A DNA stretch of 64,000 nt, taken from Rhizosaccharibacter radicis. Lineage in GTDB: Bacteria; Pseudomonadota; Alphaproteobacteria; Acetobacterales; Acetobacteraceae. Below, piece by piece: positions 1-9,335 of this stretch. The position numbers were made by a program, and so were the translations under genes. The first letter of the stretch is position 1. Every line of letters begins with the position of its first letter. The DNA is taken from positions 372,001 through 436,000 of the forward strand of contig JAMZEJ010000001.1 of assembly GCA_024508355.1 (NCBI GenBank). Direction: 5' to 3'. The notes under the pieces are model-generated. The model saw only the letters and a program-made list of their open reading frames with translations, was not told the origin of the DNA and ran no database searches.

Positions 1-1692
1 TACCTTCAGCCCTATCTTTATGGGCCGTCCTCGGCGGGAGATCTTTTGCATATCTGGGCAGGTGACGGCATTCAGGATGGGAGCACGACCGGCTTCTCAT
101 TGATTAATGCCTACGACTCGATAGGCTCAGGTGCGACCGGGAACCGGAACGTCATCTACGGCTCGGCCATGATCGAGAAAATGCCGGGCACCGCTAACTC
201 CTATGAAGGAGTGTCAGCGCAGGGACAGGCGCTGGCGCCCATGCCGAGCCCGACAGGCAATGGATGGCCGGCAGCGGTTGGTTACATGGCCGGAACTCTC
301 GAGACCGGTTGGGACTACACCCGCGTCAACAGCACCGCGCCAGGCTTGTTTCTGAGCTATGGCCGCGAGATCAACTTGGCCTATGCAACGGGTGCCCAGG
401 TGGGCGAGAGTATCGGACTCGCTATGGTGGATGCCTCGGACGGCCCCAACACCTCAAACCAGACCGGCTATGCCGGGCGCTTCGCCAACATCGGCATTAT
501 GGTTCAGGGTGGGAATTTTGACTGCGCGTTTTGCGTGTCCAAACCGACTGGCGGGTGGGTGCAGGATCCGCGTTCCACGCTGTTCGGCGCGTATGCCCAG
601 CAGTACGGGGGCACTAGCACGCCGGTTGCCCGCTACGGCACAGATCTTCGAGCGGTGTCGTTCGGTGCGGATGCTTTCGCTTCCACGAATTTCGGTGTCG
701 ATGGATCAGGAAGGGTGACGGCGGCCGGCATCGTTACGGGGGGATTATTGGCGGCGCAGACGGCCATTGTGGCGGGGGCGCAAGTCGACATTGCTGGGAC
801 CTATACTACCTGGCCTTCCTTCACTGTGCAGCCCCCCCCGGCTGGGGGATCGACGGCGACGGTGGCTGCAACGACGCTCAGCGCCAACCAGATTGTCGCT
901 TTTGGCGCGACGGGGGCGGGATATCAGGCGGGCGATGTCGTGTCCCCTCATGGTTTGACCGGGGTGCCTCCGCGCTGGACAGTCGATACAGTCGACGCCA
1001 ATGGGGGCATCACGGCGTGGCATGTTAGCGATGACGGTAGTGTCGCCGGGATCCCAGAGAACAGTACCGTGTATGGCTTCGATGGCGGGAGCGGTTCCGG
1101 AGCTATGGCGTGGATCGGCTGGGGATGGAATGCCTCCGGCAAGGCCTACAAGCAGCTAAGCACTCTCTTCGCGGCGACCGGAACTGGATACGCTGTCGGC
1201 GACGTGATCTCTATCAAGGGTGATACGGGAACGGCTGCCACATTTACTGTGACAGCAATATCCCCACAGGGAGGCATCATGATGCCGCTTCGGCTCCAGT
1301 CAGGGGGCGCGCTGACTGGCATCGCGAATGGAACGTTCCACGATGTGCGTGGCGTGGGAGCCGGATCAAATGCAAGCGTACAGGTCGGTTATGGTGTCGT
1401 CGCCGTGACGACCTCCCCCGGCAGTGGCTATCTGCCCGCGCCGCTGCCCATCATCACCGCGTCGCAGAGCAACTACGGCAACGCGTCTATAACCCCGTCG
1501 ATGAGTGCCGTCTCGACTCCTCTCCTCTTAAATCCCGGCGGCAAGGTCTTTCTGGATGCTGCTGGCGGGATGTGGGTGCAGGAAATCGACAACAAGGTCG
1601 TGATCGGCTCGGGTACTACACGGCTCTTCTCCATCGATAATTCCGGTAACGTCGTAGCGAAAGGAAGCGTCAGTCAGAACGGCACCCCGTAA
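1..1692 (+). CDS. Phage tail-fibre-like structural protein, 5' end cut by window edge
   Basis: The reading frame is open from base 1, so the protein starts outside the window; the TTG at 46 is only an internal codon. The visible part is about 563 residues, rich in Gly, Ala, Ser and Thr and without membrane segments, as in phage tail fibres. Two related internal units are visible, at about nt 890-1015 and 1165-1285. Each has the pattern A-T-G-x-G-Y-x-x-G-D-V followed about 12 residues later by T-V-x-x-x and a G-G-I turn. A weaker third unit (G-S-G-Y-L-P-A-P) is near nt 1430. The C-terminus reads like a fibre tip (FSIDNSGNVVAKGS). A stop is followed after 24 bp by a convergent gene. It probably belongs to a prophage or phage-derived locus to the left. 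The assignment rests on repeat style, not on a named family. Confidence 0.6.
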   Translation, partial: YLQPYLYGPSSAGDLLHIWAGDGIQDGSTTGFSLINAYDSIGSGATGNRNVIYGSAMIEKMPGTANSYEGVSAQGQALAPMPSPTGNGWPAAVGYMAGTLETGWDYTRVNSTAPGLFLSYGREINLAYATGAQVGESIGLAMVDASDGPNTSNQTGYAGRFANIGIMVQGGNFDCAFCVSKPTGGWVQDPRSTLFGAYAQQYGGTSTPVARYGTDLRAVSFGADAFASTNFGVDGSGRVTAAGIVTGGLLAAQTAIVAGAQVDIAGTYTTWPSFTVQPPPAGGSTATVAATTLSANQIVAFGATGAGYQAGDVVSPHGLTGVPPRWTVDTVDANGGITAWHVSDDGSVAGIPENSTVYGFDGGSGSGAMAWIGWGWNASGKAYKQLSTLFAATGTGYAVGDVISIKGDTGTAATFTVTAISPQGGIMMPLRLQSGGALTGIANGTFHDVRGVGAGSNASVQVGYGVVAVTTSPGSGYLPAPLPIITASQSNYGNASITPSMSAVSTPLLLNPGGKVFLDAAGGMWVQEIDNKVVIGSGTTRLFSIDNSGNVVAKGSVSQNGTP

Positions 1693-1716
1693 ACTGTTTT
1701 GACCAGCCGCCCCGTT

Positions 1717-3168
1717 CTACCGACCGAAGACCTCCACCTGGACGAGGTGGAGGCACGTCTTCCGCGGAACGATGATGCGAAGGAAGCGACCTGTTGCATC
1801 GATGGGTAGCGGAACGTCCTCGAGAGGCCCTGCGGTGGTGCCTGCGGGCATTTCGTAGGCGGTGATCCACTTGCGCGCATCCGACGAGATTTGGATGCGG
1901 TAGCCGTCCAGGCGGTAAGGCATATCCTGTCTGTTATGAATCCGCACGCTCGCGATCCCAATCTCATGCAGCAGATCGACGGCCCACCAAGGCTCGTCAT
2001 CCTCGTCCGTATGAAAACTGAACGGGCTATCGGTCTGACCGTTTACCGCGCCCATGGCATCCACGCAGCGATGCTGGCGGGGAGACCAAGCGCATACCGA
2101 ACTCTGAAAGGCCGGGCGACCTAGTGCGAGGTCCGGACCATGGGTCACGGCGGCCGACAGCCGCTGTAGGACGTTTCCGGACAGCGGTAATCCCGACGCT
2201 GCCTCGAACGAAGCCAGGAGACGTAAAATCTCGACCGGGAGCTTGTCGATGTGAGCGAGAAGGACCTGCCGCTCCTGCGGCATCTCCGTCAGACGTATCG
2301 CGACATCTTCCAGGATCATCTCCGGGGTGATTTCGGGATCATCCTCGACATAGCCGAGCAGGGTCAGGACATCCGGCATCTTCCGCCGCAGGGCGGCAAG
2401 GAACTGTTCGCCCGCCCTGACCGAATGATATAGGCGATCATCGAGGGGCGGGGGACGATGCCGGTTGATGAGCGTCCAGAAATCGAAGCGGCTCCCATCG
2501 TAGAACGAACCATAATCGTTCAGGTCGGCGATCGTGAAGCCGTCGCTGGCCATGGTCGATCCGACGAAGGCCTCGTCGTTCGGCACCATCCACAGATCGA
2601 TGCCGTCCCGCAGGTAGGTCTGCTTCTCGATGCGGCGCTTGTCGCGAAGATGCTCCGCCGCGCGTCGCGAAGCGCGTATCAGCGGAAAGAAGCAGCGATA
2701 GGGCCGTGAAAACCGGTCCTCGATGGTCCGCCACCAGAACCAATCGGGCGAGGCGGGAACGACGTGGGTCGCAAGCAGATCATCCTGGCTTGCCGCGTCG
2801 AGCGCCAGAAACAAGTCTTGCGGATGCGCCATATTGATAAGAACGTCGTTCTCAATCATCCAAAACCGCTGTGCCTGAGGAAATTCATCAAGCGCGAGGT
2901 ATAGGATGTAGTCGCCGCAGCGCCAGAAGGCATCCAGCGCGTGCTCGTGTTGTCCCTTGGCAGGATCTGCGCCAGTGAACAAGCCGGCGGCTGCCATGGC
3001 CTCGAAGGTGAGCGAAACCTTACCGAATCGGCCAGTATCCCAGATTTTCTTGCGTTCATCGATAGCGAACGCAACGTCATAAACGCCGCCACGCGAGAAC
3101 TCTTCTGCCATGCGCATCAGATATTCGTCGACGTAGTGGGTCCTTATAAGGATAATTCCGGCGTTCAA
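1717..3168 (-). CDS. Glycan-related protein with C-terminal F5/8C (discoidin-like) domain
   Basis: The protein has 483 residues. The N-terminal part (about 1-250) opens with a beta-strand-like segment (IILIRTHYVDEYL) and has the alternating hydrophobic/acidic pattern of a nucleotide-sugar-handling fold, but I recognise no named glycosyltransferase family. The last roughly 140 residues (from LALGRPAFQSS) match the F5/8 type C carbohydrate-binding fold: an N-terminal 'ALGRPAxQSS' strand, a W-W-A-V-D-L core and a C-terminal V-x-V-F-G-R strand. The start is TTG at 3168, with GAGGA 7 nt upstream. An ATG directly upstream is followed by an in-frame TAG, so it cannot be the start. It lies 25 bp downstream of the GT14-type gene on the same strand, so the two are probably cotranscribed. 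Likely role: modification or recognition of the surface glycan. Confidence 0.6.
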   Translation of the reverse strand: MNAGIILIRTHYVDEYLMRMAEEFSRGGVYDVAFAIDERKKIWDTGRFGKVSLTFEAMAAAGLFTGADPAKGQHEHALDAFWRCGDYILYLALDEFPQAQRFWMIENDVLINMAHPQDLFLALDAASQDDLLATHVVPASPDWFWWRTIEDRFSRPYRCFFPLIRASRRAAEHLRDKRRIEKQTYLRDGIDLWMVPNDEAFVGSTMASDGFTIADLNDYGSFYDGSRFDFWTLINRHRPPPLDDRLYHSVRAGEQFLAALRRKMPDVLTLLGYVEDDPEITPEMILEDVAIRLTEMPQERQVLLAHIDKLPVEILRLLASFEAASGLPLSGNVLQRLSAAVTHGPDLALGRPAFQSSVCAWSPRQHRCVDAMGAVNGQTDSPFSFHTDEDDEPWWAVDLLHEIGIASVRIHNRQDMPYRLDGYRIQISSDARKWITAYEMPAGTTAGPLEDVPLPIDATGRFLRIIVPRKTCLHLVQVEVFGR

Positions 3169-3193
3169 CTACATGTCCTCGTCGATGGTCCGG

Positions 3194-4060
3194 TTATCGG
3201 ATGTTCGAGTGTCGCAACCGGCTGTAGCCGTCGGGCTGACTGGCAGAAAACTTGCGCGCGAAAGCATAGTCTTTTCCGATTGCGTTCAACTCATCGTCTG
3301 TCCGGAACACGTACGGCTTCGGCTCCTTCCCCCACTCCACGTACACCGGCCCTCCGCGCACGTGGCTGATGGGCACGTAGTTGCCGATCAGGCTCTGGAA
3401 CATGATTTCGTCCGGCACCGCGGAATAGCGGAACGACTCCAGCAGATGGGAGTCGTCCTCCAGCCGCCCGAGGATGGTTTCCATCGAGCTTCGGGTGATC
3501 GACCACCATTGCGAGCCGTAGAATATGTCGATCGGTTTCTTGCCGCGGCGCATGGTGTCCTGAAGATGGGCCATGTGGTGGAGCATGGCCTCGTCCACCG
3601 CAGCGCTCTCGATCGGGCGCCCGAGCAGGGCGGTGGCCTGGTGATCGAGGAAGAAGAACTTCTGGTAGCGGACCATGAACGGATCGTCCGCGTCTAGCTT
3701 GCGCAGCATGACGCGGTCGTGATCCTCCTCCAGATAGGCCCGCAGTTCCGCCGGCGACCGCAACGGGAAGGTGTCGTCCGAAACGAGGGTGAAGCGCTCG
3801 TACGACCGCTCCGGCATCGCGGCCAGGATCAGGGCGAGCTCCGCCTCGATCATGGAGAAGCCGGCCCAGAACACGCTGGCCCGCCGGTCGATGAAGCGGC
3901 AATTCTCGGCCGCCTCGCCCAGGCGGGAGACATACGCCGGCAGATCCGCCTTGCGGTCCAGATGGACGAAGACGTCCATGCCCGCCGCCTTGTAGATCGG
4001 GAGGGCCGCGCGCAACACTTCCGGTTCGCGATAGGCAAGAACCAGAAGAGCAAGTCGCAC
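3194..4060 (-). CDS. GT14-type (core-2/I-branching, beta-1,6-GlcNAc-transferase-like) glycosyltransferase
   Basis: The protein has 288 residues, starts with ATG and has no signal peptide. The N-terminus (MRLALLVLAYREPEVL) followed by FVHLDRKAD is typical of the core-2/I-branching family. Downstream are F-x-L-V-S-D-D-T-F-P-L with the acidic S-D-D pair near residue 95, and G-S-Q-W-W-S-I-T near residue 185 with the family's Trp-Trp. A DEIMFQSL segment near 220 holds the acidic residue expected in the catalytic region. Bacterial members transfer GlcNAc, xylose or related sugars in surface polysaccharide synthesis. The gene is divergent from the 1047-aa glycosyltransferase across a 221-bp gap that must hold both promoters. 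Donor and acceptor cannot be read from sequence. Confidence 0.85.
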   Translation of the reverse strand: MRLALLVLAYREPEVLRAALPIYKAAGMDVFVHLDRKADLPAYVSRLGEAAENCRFIDRRASVFWAGFSMIEAELALILAAMPERSYERFTLVSDDTFPLRSPAELRAYLEEDHDRVMLRKLDADDPFMVRYQKFFFLDHQATALLGRPIESAAVDEAMLHHMAHLQDTMRRGKKPIDIFYGSQWWSITRSSMETILGRLEDDSHLLESFRYSAVPDEIMFQSLIGNYVPISHVRGGPVYVEWGKEPKPYVFRTDDELNAIGKDYAFARKFSASQPDGYSRLRHSNIR

Positions 4061-4281
4061 CGTGATCGTTCCTGGCCTGCCGGACGGACCGGCAGGCTAT
4101 GACGAAACCCCCCGGAACGGAACCTCTCTCCTGCTCCGGCGGGGGCCCATGCGGCGCCCCGGCCGGGAGCGATCCCCTGGAAGACGACACGCACGGGTTG
4201 CGCCGGGGGGGGCTTTGGCCTCCAATCCCCGGGCATTGATCGCTTCGGCGACGCACCAAGAACGCTCCGGGGGCGGGAAAC

Positions 4282-7200
4282 GTGAACTCCACCGACCTTC
4301 ATCCCGAGCCGGACCCGTCGACGGAAGCCCCGGTCGCGTCGTCCGGCGAGGCATCGGCCGGTCAGAACTTTCCTCAGGCGACGCCGGCCGCGCCCGACCC
4401 GGACCGTCTCGACGCGGCGACCGTTTCGGAGCCCCTCCTGGGCGATCCTCCGGATGGCTCCGCGTCCCAGGCGGAGGTGCCGGAAGCGCCGCTCTGGCAG
4501 CGGTTCGATCCCGTCTTCTATGCGAAGCGCTACGCCGCGGTGCTGCCCGAGGCATTGTCGCCGGAGGAGCTGGAACGGTTCTACTGGGATCAGGGGGCGG
4601 CGGCGGGACACTCGCCGAATCCTTATTTCGACGAGAGCTGGTATCTGTCGAACTATCGCGACATCGCCGCCCACGTGGCGGCCGGAGGGGCCCGGAGCGG
4701 CTTCGACCATTATTGCCACGACGGCTATCGCGACCGCGCCCCGCACTGGCTGTTCGACGAGAACTATTATCGCCGGGTCAACCCCGACCTCACCGCTTCG
4801 GCGCTCGAGGCGGGAGGCTTCCGCAACGGCTATCACCACTATCTGGTGCGCGGCGACGGTGAATTCCGCAGCGGCCATCGCTTCTTCGCGCCCGATCTGC
4901 TGCAGCAGGGCGGCCGCTCCAGCAGGGACGGCCGCGGTCCGTTCGTGACCCTTCTGCTCGAAGGGTTCGCCCTGTGCGACCGACAGCGCCTTTCCTGGTA
5001 TTTCGATCCCCAGTGGTACCTGGAGCAGAACGGCTGGTTGCGCCGGCAGATCGAGGATGGCCGCTGGTCGTGCGGCCTTCACCATTTCCTGTGCAACGAC
5101 ACGCCCCGCGCGTTCGATGGCAGCCGCTGGTTCTCTGAACTTTTCTATGTGGCGGCGCATCCGGACATCGCCTCCGCCCTGGACGACGGGGCCTTCCGCA
5201 ACGGCTACGAGCATTTCCTGGCGCACGGGGTGCAGGAGCTCCGGACACCCCACCCGGATGCCGATCTCGTCGCCTACCATGCCAACCGGCAGGTGCAGCT
5301 CGAACTGGACCGGCACGAGTTCCCCGATATCTTCGCCCATTGGGTGGCCCGGCACGAGGCGTTGGCGCGGGAGGCGATGCTGCCCGCGCTCGACGAGCGG
5401 CAAAGCAAGCGGCTGGCGCTGCAGCAGGCGGAGAACATGCTGCTGCAATACACGCGCCGTCCGCTGGATTTTGCCTGCTCCGATGCCGAACCGCGCGTCA
5501 GCGTCATCATGGTGCTGTTCAACCAGTTCGCCCTCACCATGGCGGCCCTGAGCTCGCTGCGGGCGGTGCATACCGGCGACATCGATCTCGTGCTGGTGGA
5601 TTCCGGCTCCCGGGACGAGACGCGGCAGATCGATCGCTTCGTCGTGGGCGCCCGGATCCTGCGGATGGGCTTCAACGCCGGCTTCATCGAGTGTTGCAAC
5701 CGGGCGCTCGAACAGGTGCGCGGCCGGGCGGTGCTGTTCCTCAACAACGACCTGACCCTGGGCCACAACGCCCTGTTCCTGGCCTTGAAGCGGCTGGAGG
5801 ACGACGACACGGTGGGGGCCGTCGGCGGCAAGATCATCCGCACCAACGGGCAGCTGCAGGAAGCGGGCTGCATCATCTGGCGCGACGGATCCACCATGGG
5901 ATACCTGCGCGACGAGCATCCCGATCTGCCGGAGGCCAACTTCGTCCGCGACGTCGATTTCTGTTCCGGCGCGTTTCTGCTGATCCGCAGCGCCTTGTTG
6001 CGTCAGCTCGGCGGCTTCGACGAGGCGTTCAAGCCCGCCTATTACGAGGAAACCGACCTGTGCGTGCGGCTGCGCCGGCTCGGCCACCGTATCGTCTACG
6101 ACCCCGCGGTGGTGATCCAGCACATGGAGTACGGATCCTCCGGCACCGCCGACTCCACGCGCATGATCCAGCGCAACCACGAGGTCTTCGTGCGCCGCCA
6201 CATGGATTGGCTGCGCTTCCAGTATCCGCCCCGGCTGCGCAACGCGATCTTCGCCCGGTCGCCGCGCGACCGGCGCCGGCGCATCCTGTTCTTCGAGGAC
6301 CGGGTGCCGATGCGGCATCTCGGTTCGGGCTATGTGCGCTCCAACGACATCGTGCGCATGATGGCCGAGCTCGGACACCATGTGACGGTGTTCCCGGTCT
6401 ATGCCGCCGCCGCGTCCCCGGTCGAGGTGTTCCGCGACTTCCCCGACACGGTGGAGGTGATCTACGATCGCGGGCTCGACCAGCTGCGCGAGTTCCTGGA
6501 GCAGCGGGCGGGCTATTACGACGCGGTGTGGATCGGCCGCACGCATAATCTGCCGCGCCTGCTGCCGATCCTCGGCGACATGACCACCTCGCTTCCCGAC
6601 AGCAGCTTCGTGCTCGACACGGAGGCCGTGGCCGCACCCCGCCTCGTCGGACAGGCCCGCCTGCTCGGGCTCCGGGGGACGGGCGATCTCGACGCGCTGC
6701 TGCGCGAGGAATTCGCCGTCGCCTATTTCTGCCAGAAGATCATCGCGGTGAACGAGGCCGATGCCGCGCTGATCCGGTCCACGGGCCACGGCGACGTGTC
6801 CGTGCTCGGCCACATGGTCACGCCCTGTCCCACCCCCCGGACATGGTCCGACCGCTCGGGCCTGCTGTTCCTGGGAGCCTTCCACGACGAAGCGAGCCCC
6901 AACTACGACAGTATCCGCTGGTTCAACGCCGAGGTGCTGCCGCTGCTGCGCGACCGCCTGCCCGCGTCGGTGCGGTTCACCGTGGCGGGCTATGTCGACC
7001 AGAACCGGGTGGACATGGTGCCGCTCGGGCTCGATCCCCGCGTGGATCTCCTCGGTCCGGTGCAGGATCTCCGCGAACTGTACGACCGTCACCGCGTGTT
7101 CGTGGCGCCCACGCGGTTCGCGGGCGGGATCCCCTTCAAGGTGCACGAGGCGGCGGCGCACGGGGTGCCGGTGGTGGCCACGGCCCTGCTGTGCCGTCAG

Positions 7201-7425
7201 GTGGGATGGACCGACGGCGACGAGATCATGTCCGGAGGCACCGACGATCCGGCCCGGTTCGCCGAGGCGATCCTGTCGCTCTACGAGGACGAGGGGCGCT
7301 GGAACGACGTGCGCCGCACCGCGCTGTCGCGTATCGAGCAGGAGAATACCGAGCCCGATTACCGGCGCCGCATCTCTGATATCATGGACGACGTTTTCGC
7401 CGCCGGACGGCAGCGCGGCGGCTGA
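4282..7425 (+). CDS. Large bifunctional GT2 + GT4 glycosyltransferase with W-Y/H-Y repeats
   Basis: The protein has 1047 residues and a GTG start. Residues 1-70 are low-complexity Pro/Ala/Asp. About 73-380 carry tandem repeats of the kind F-D-x-x-W-Y-x-x-x-Y-x-D-I followed by G-x-x-H-Y/F (FDESWYLSNYRDI, FDENYYRRVNPDL, FDPQWYLEQNG). A GT2 domain spans about 405-620: VSVIMVLFNQ, the D-S-G loop, the metal-binding-type LFLNNDLTLG and the E-E-T-D-L acidic motif. A GT4-like GT-B domain spans about 660-1035, with FLGAFHDEASPNYDSI and a nucleotide-sugar site F-K-V-H-E-A-A-A-H-G-V-P-V-V. No membrane segments are seen, so it probably acts on the inner-membrane face. The same repeat-GT2-GT4 order recurs in the 1480-aa protein at 19123. 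It probably adds two successive sugars in one polysaccharide. Confidence 0.85.
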   Translation: MNSTDLHPEPDPSTEAPVASSGEASAGQNFPQATPAAPDPDRLDAATVSEPLLGDPPDGSASQAEVPEAPLWQRFDPVFYAKRYAAVLPEALSPEELERFYWDQGAAAGHSPNPYFDESWYLSNYRDIAAHVAAGGARSGFDHYCHDGYRDRAPHWLFDENYYRRVNPDLTASALEAGGFRNGYHHYLVRGDGEFRSGHRFFAPDLLQQGGRSSRDGRGPFVTLLLEGFALCDRQRLSWYFDPQWYLEQNGWLRRQIEDGRWSCGLHHFLCNDTPRAFDGSRWFSELFYVAAHPDIASALDDGAFRNGYEHFLAHGVQELRTPHPDADLVAYHANRQVQLELDRHEFPDIFAHWVARHEALAREAMLPALDERQSKRLALQQAENMLLQYTRRPLDFACSDAEPRVSVIMVLFNQFALTMAALSSLRAVHTGDIDLVLVDSGSRDETRQIDRFVVGARILRMGFNAGFIECCNRALEQVRGRAVLFLNNDLTLGHNALFLALKRLEDDDTVGAVGGKIIRTNGQLQEAGCIIWRDGSTMGYLRDEHPDLPEANFVRDVDFCSGAFLLIRSALLRQLGGFDEAFKPAYYEETDLCVRLRRLGHRIVYDPAVVIQHMEYGSSGTADSTRMIQRNHEVFVRRHMDWLRFQYPPRLRNAIFARSPRDRRRRILFFEDRVPMRHLGSGYVRSNDIVRMMAELGHHVTVFPVYAAAASPVEVFRDFPDTVEVIYDRGLDQLREFLEQRAGYYDAVWIGRTHNLPRLLPILGDMTTSLPDSSFVLDTEAVAAPRLVGQARLLGLRGTGDLDALLREEFAVAYFCQKIIAVNEADAALIRSTGHGDVSVLGHMVTPCPTPRTWSDRSGLLFLGAFHDEASPNYDSIRWFNAEVLPLLRDRLPASVRFTVAGYVDQNRVDMVPLGLDPRVDLLGPVQDLRELYDRHRVFVAPTRFAGGIPFKVHEAAAHGVPVVATALLCRQVGWTDGDEIMSGGTDDPARFAEAILSLYEDEGRWNDVRRTALSRIEQENTEPDYRRRISDIMDDVFAAGRQRGG

Positions 7426-7486
7426 AGCGGCTCCGCCCGCATCACGGAACCGCCCTGGCAACAAGGCGCAACATGGGATCAAGAGG

Positions 7487-9322
7487 TTGAGCGACAGCAC
7501 CATCCGGCCGGCGGATCACAAGGCCGTGCCGGCCGTCCCGTTGAACGGCGCCGTCGACGGCTTCGCCCTGTCCGGGAGCCTCACGGGCTGGGTCACCGGG
7601 CGCCCGCAGGCCGCCTACGTGGCCGGGCTGCGGATCGAACTGCGGCGTGGCGACGCGGTGCTGGCGGAGGTGAAGCCCAGCCGTCCCCGGCCCGACGTGA
7701 CGCGCGACGAGAACCTGCTGGCGGGCTTCGTGATCGACTGGGCGGGTCTCGCCACCGCGCAGGAACTGCTGGAGGAGGCGGTGACCATCGTCGCGCGCGA
7801 CGCCGCCGGCACCAGCGCCGGCATCCGTTTCTACGGCCCCACGGCCGCGGCGGCGCGGCAGGCGCTGGCGCGTGCCCGCCCGACGGCCGCACCCCCGGCC
7901 GAGCGGGGCGCGTTCCCGGGCGCGCGGCTGCTGGAGATCCTCGATCGCGCGCCGCCGCCCTTGTCGGTTCGCCGGACCACGCGCGCGGCCGGCACAGGGC
8001 CGCGCATCACCTTCATCGGTGCCGGCAGCACCGTGTTCGCGAAGAACCTGCTCGGCGACATCCTGAGCTGTCCCGCGCTGTCGCACAGCCGCATCTGCCT
8101 CTACGACATCGATCCCCAACGGCTGCGAGTGTCCGAAACGGTGGCGCGCCGTATCGCCGCCACGCTGCGTGCGACCGGCACCATCGAGACCACCACCGAT
8201 CTGTCCCGGGCGCTGGACGGCGCCGACTTCGCCATCAACATGATCCAGGTCGGCGGCTACAAGCCGTGCACCGTCACCGACTTCGAGGTCCCCAACCGCT
8301 ATGGTCTTCGGCAGACCATCGCCGACACGCTCGGCATCGGCGGCATCATGCGCGGATTGCGCACCATCCCGGTGCTGCTCGACATGGCGCGCGCGATGGA
8401 GCGCCTGTGTCCGGACGTTCTGCATCTCAACTACGTCAACCCGATGGCGATGAATTGCTGGGCGCTGAACCGCGCCACGCGCATCCGCACGATCGGTCTC
8501 TGCCACAGCGTGCAGGGCACCGCCGCCGAGCTCGCCGCCGATATCGACGTGCCGGTCGAGGAGATCGACTACCAGGTCGCCGGCATCAACCACATGGCGT
8601 TCTACCTCCGCTTCCGCCGCAAGGGCACCGGGGAGGATCTGTATCCGCTGATCCGCAAGGTGGGCCAGGATGGCCGCATGCCGCCCCACAACCGCGTCCG
8701 CTACGACGTGCTGCGGCGCCTGGGCTACTTCGTCACCGAGTCCAGCGAGCATTTCGCCGAATACGTTCCCTGGTACATCAAGAACGGCCGCGGCGAGCTG
8801 ATCGAGCGCTTCTCCATCCCGCTCGACGAATATCCCAGGCGCTGCGAGCTGCAGATCCGCGACTGGCAGAACCTGGAACGGGAACTCCAGGATCCCGACC
8901 GCCCGCTCGCGGTGGTGCGCAGCCACGAATACGGCGCCGACATCATCAACGCCGTGCGCACCGGCGAGCCCGCCGTGATCTACGGCAACGTCATGAACGA
9001 GGGCGGCCTGATCGAGAACCTGCCTGCCGAATGCTGCGTGGAGGTGCCGGTGCTGGTGGACGGCAATGGCCTGCAACCGGTGCGGATCGGTCGCCTGCCC
9101 CCCCAGCTCGCGGCGCTGATGCAGACCAACATCAACGTCCAGGGCCTCGCCGTGGAGGCGGCGCTCACCGGGCGGCGCGAGCATGTCTACCATGCGGCGC
9201 TGCTGGATCCGCACACTGCCGCGGAGCTCGATCCCGACCAGATCCACGCGCTGGTCGACGATCTGCTGCGGGCGCATGGCGACTGGATTCCGGCCGCCCT
9301 GCGCGACACGACCGGCGCCTGA
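7487..9322 (+). CDS. GH4-type NAD-dependent alpha-glycosidase/galactosidase with extra N-terminal domain
   Basis: The C-terminal roughly 445 residues are a full glycoside hydrolase family 4 (MelA/AglA type) enzyme. They carry the NAD-binding loop FIGAGSTVFAKNLLG, NYVNPMAM, GLCHSVQ with the metal-binding Cys, and GINHMAFY with the metal-binding His. The family cleaves by a redox-elimination mechanism using NAD+ and a divalent metal. About 165 residues precede this core; ordinary members lack them. The extension contains L-x-G-S-L-T-G-W-V-T-G and R-P-D-V ... G-F-V-I-D-W, which looks like an accessory beta domain used by polysaccharide enzymes. The start is uncertain: TTG 7487, GTG 7526 and a later TTG are all in frame and none has a strong ribosome site. 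It begins 62 bp after the 1047-aa transferase and is probably cotranscribed with it. It may act on a nucleotide-linked or trimmed sugar. Confidence 0.75.
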   Translation: MSDSTIRPADHKAVPAVPLNGAVDGFALSGSLTGWVTGRPQAAYVAGLRIELRRGDAVLAEVKPSRPRPDVTRDENLLAGFVIDWAGLATAQELLEEAVTIVARDAAGTSAGIRFYGPTAAAARQALARARPTAAPPAERGAFPGARLLEILDRAPPPLSVRRTTRAAGTGPRITFIGAGSTVFAKNLLGDILSCPALSHSRICLYDIDPQRLRVSETVARRIAATLRATGTIETTTDLSRALDGADFAINMIQVGGYKPCTVTDFEVPNRYGLRQTIADTLGIGGIMRGLRTIPVLLDMARAMERLCPDVLHLNYVNPMAMNCWALNRATRIRTIGLCHSVQGTAAELAADIDVPVEEIDYQVAGINHMAFYLRFRRKGTGEDLYPLIRKVGQDGRMPPHNRVRYDVLRRLGYFVTESSEHFAEYVPWYIKNGRGELIERFSIPLDEYPRRCELQIRDWQNLERELQDPDRPLAVVRSHEYGADIINAVRTGEPAVIYGNVMNEGGLIENLPAECCVEVPVLVDGNGLQPVRIGRLPPQLAALMQTNINVQGLAVEAALTGRREHVYHAALLDPHTAAELDPDQIHALVDDLLRAHGDWIPAALRDTTGA

Positions 9323-9335
9323 TCCGGCGCCCCGC

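Noticed and set aside
3850-7503. 1217-codon open frame on the minus strand
   Set aside because: It lies antisense to the GT2+GT4 gene, is His/Gln/Arg-rich and carries no motif; long antisense frames are expected in high-GC codon-biased DNA.
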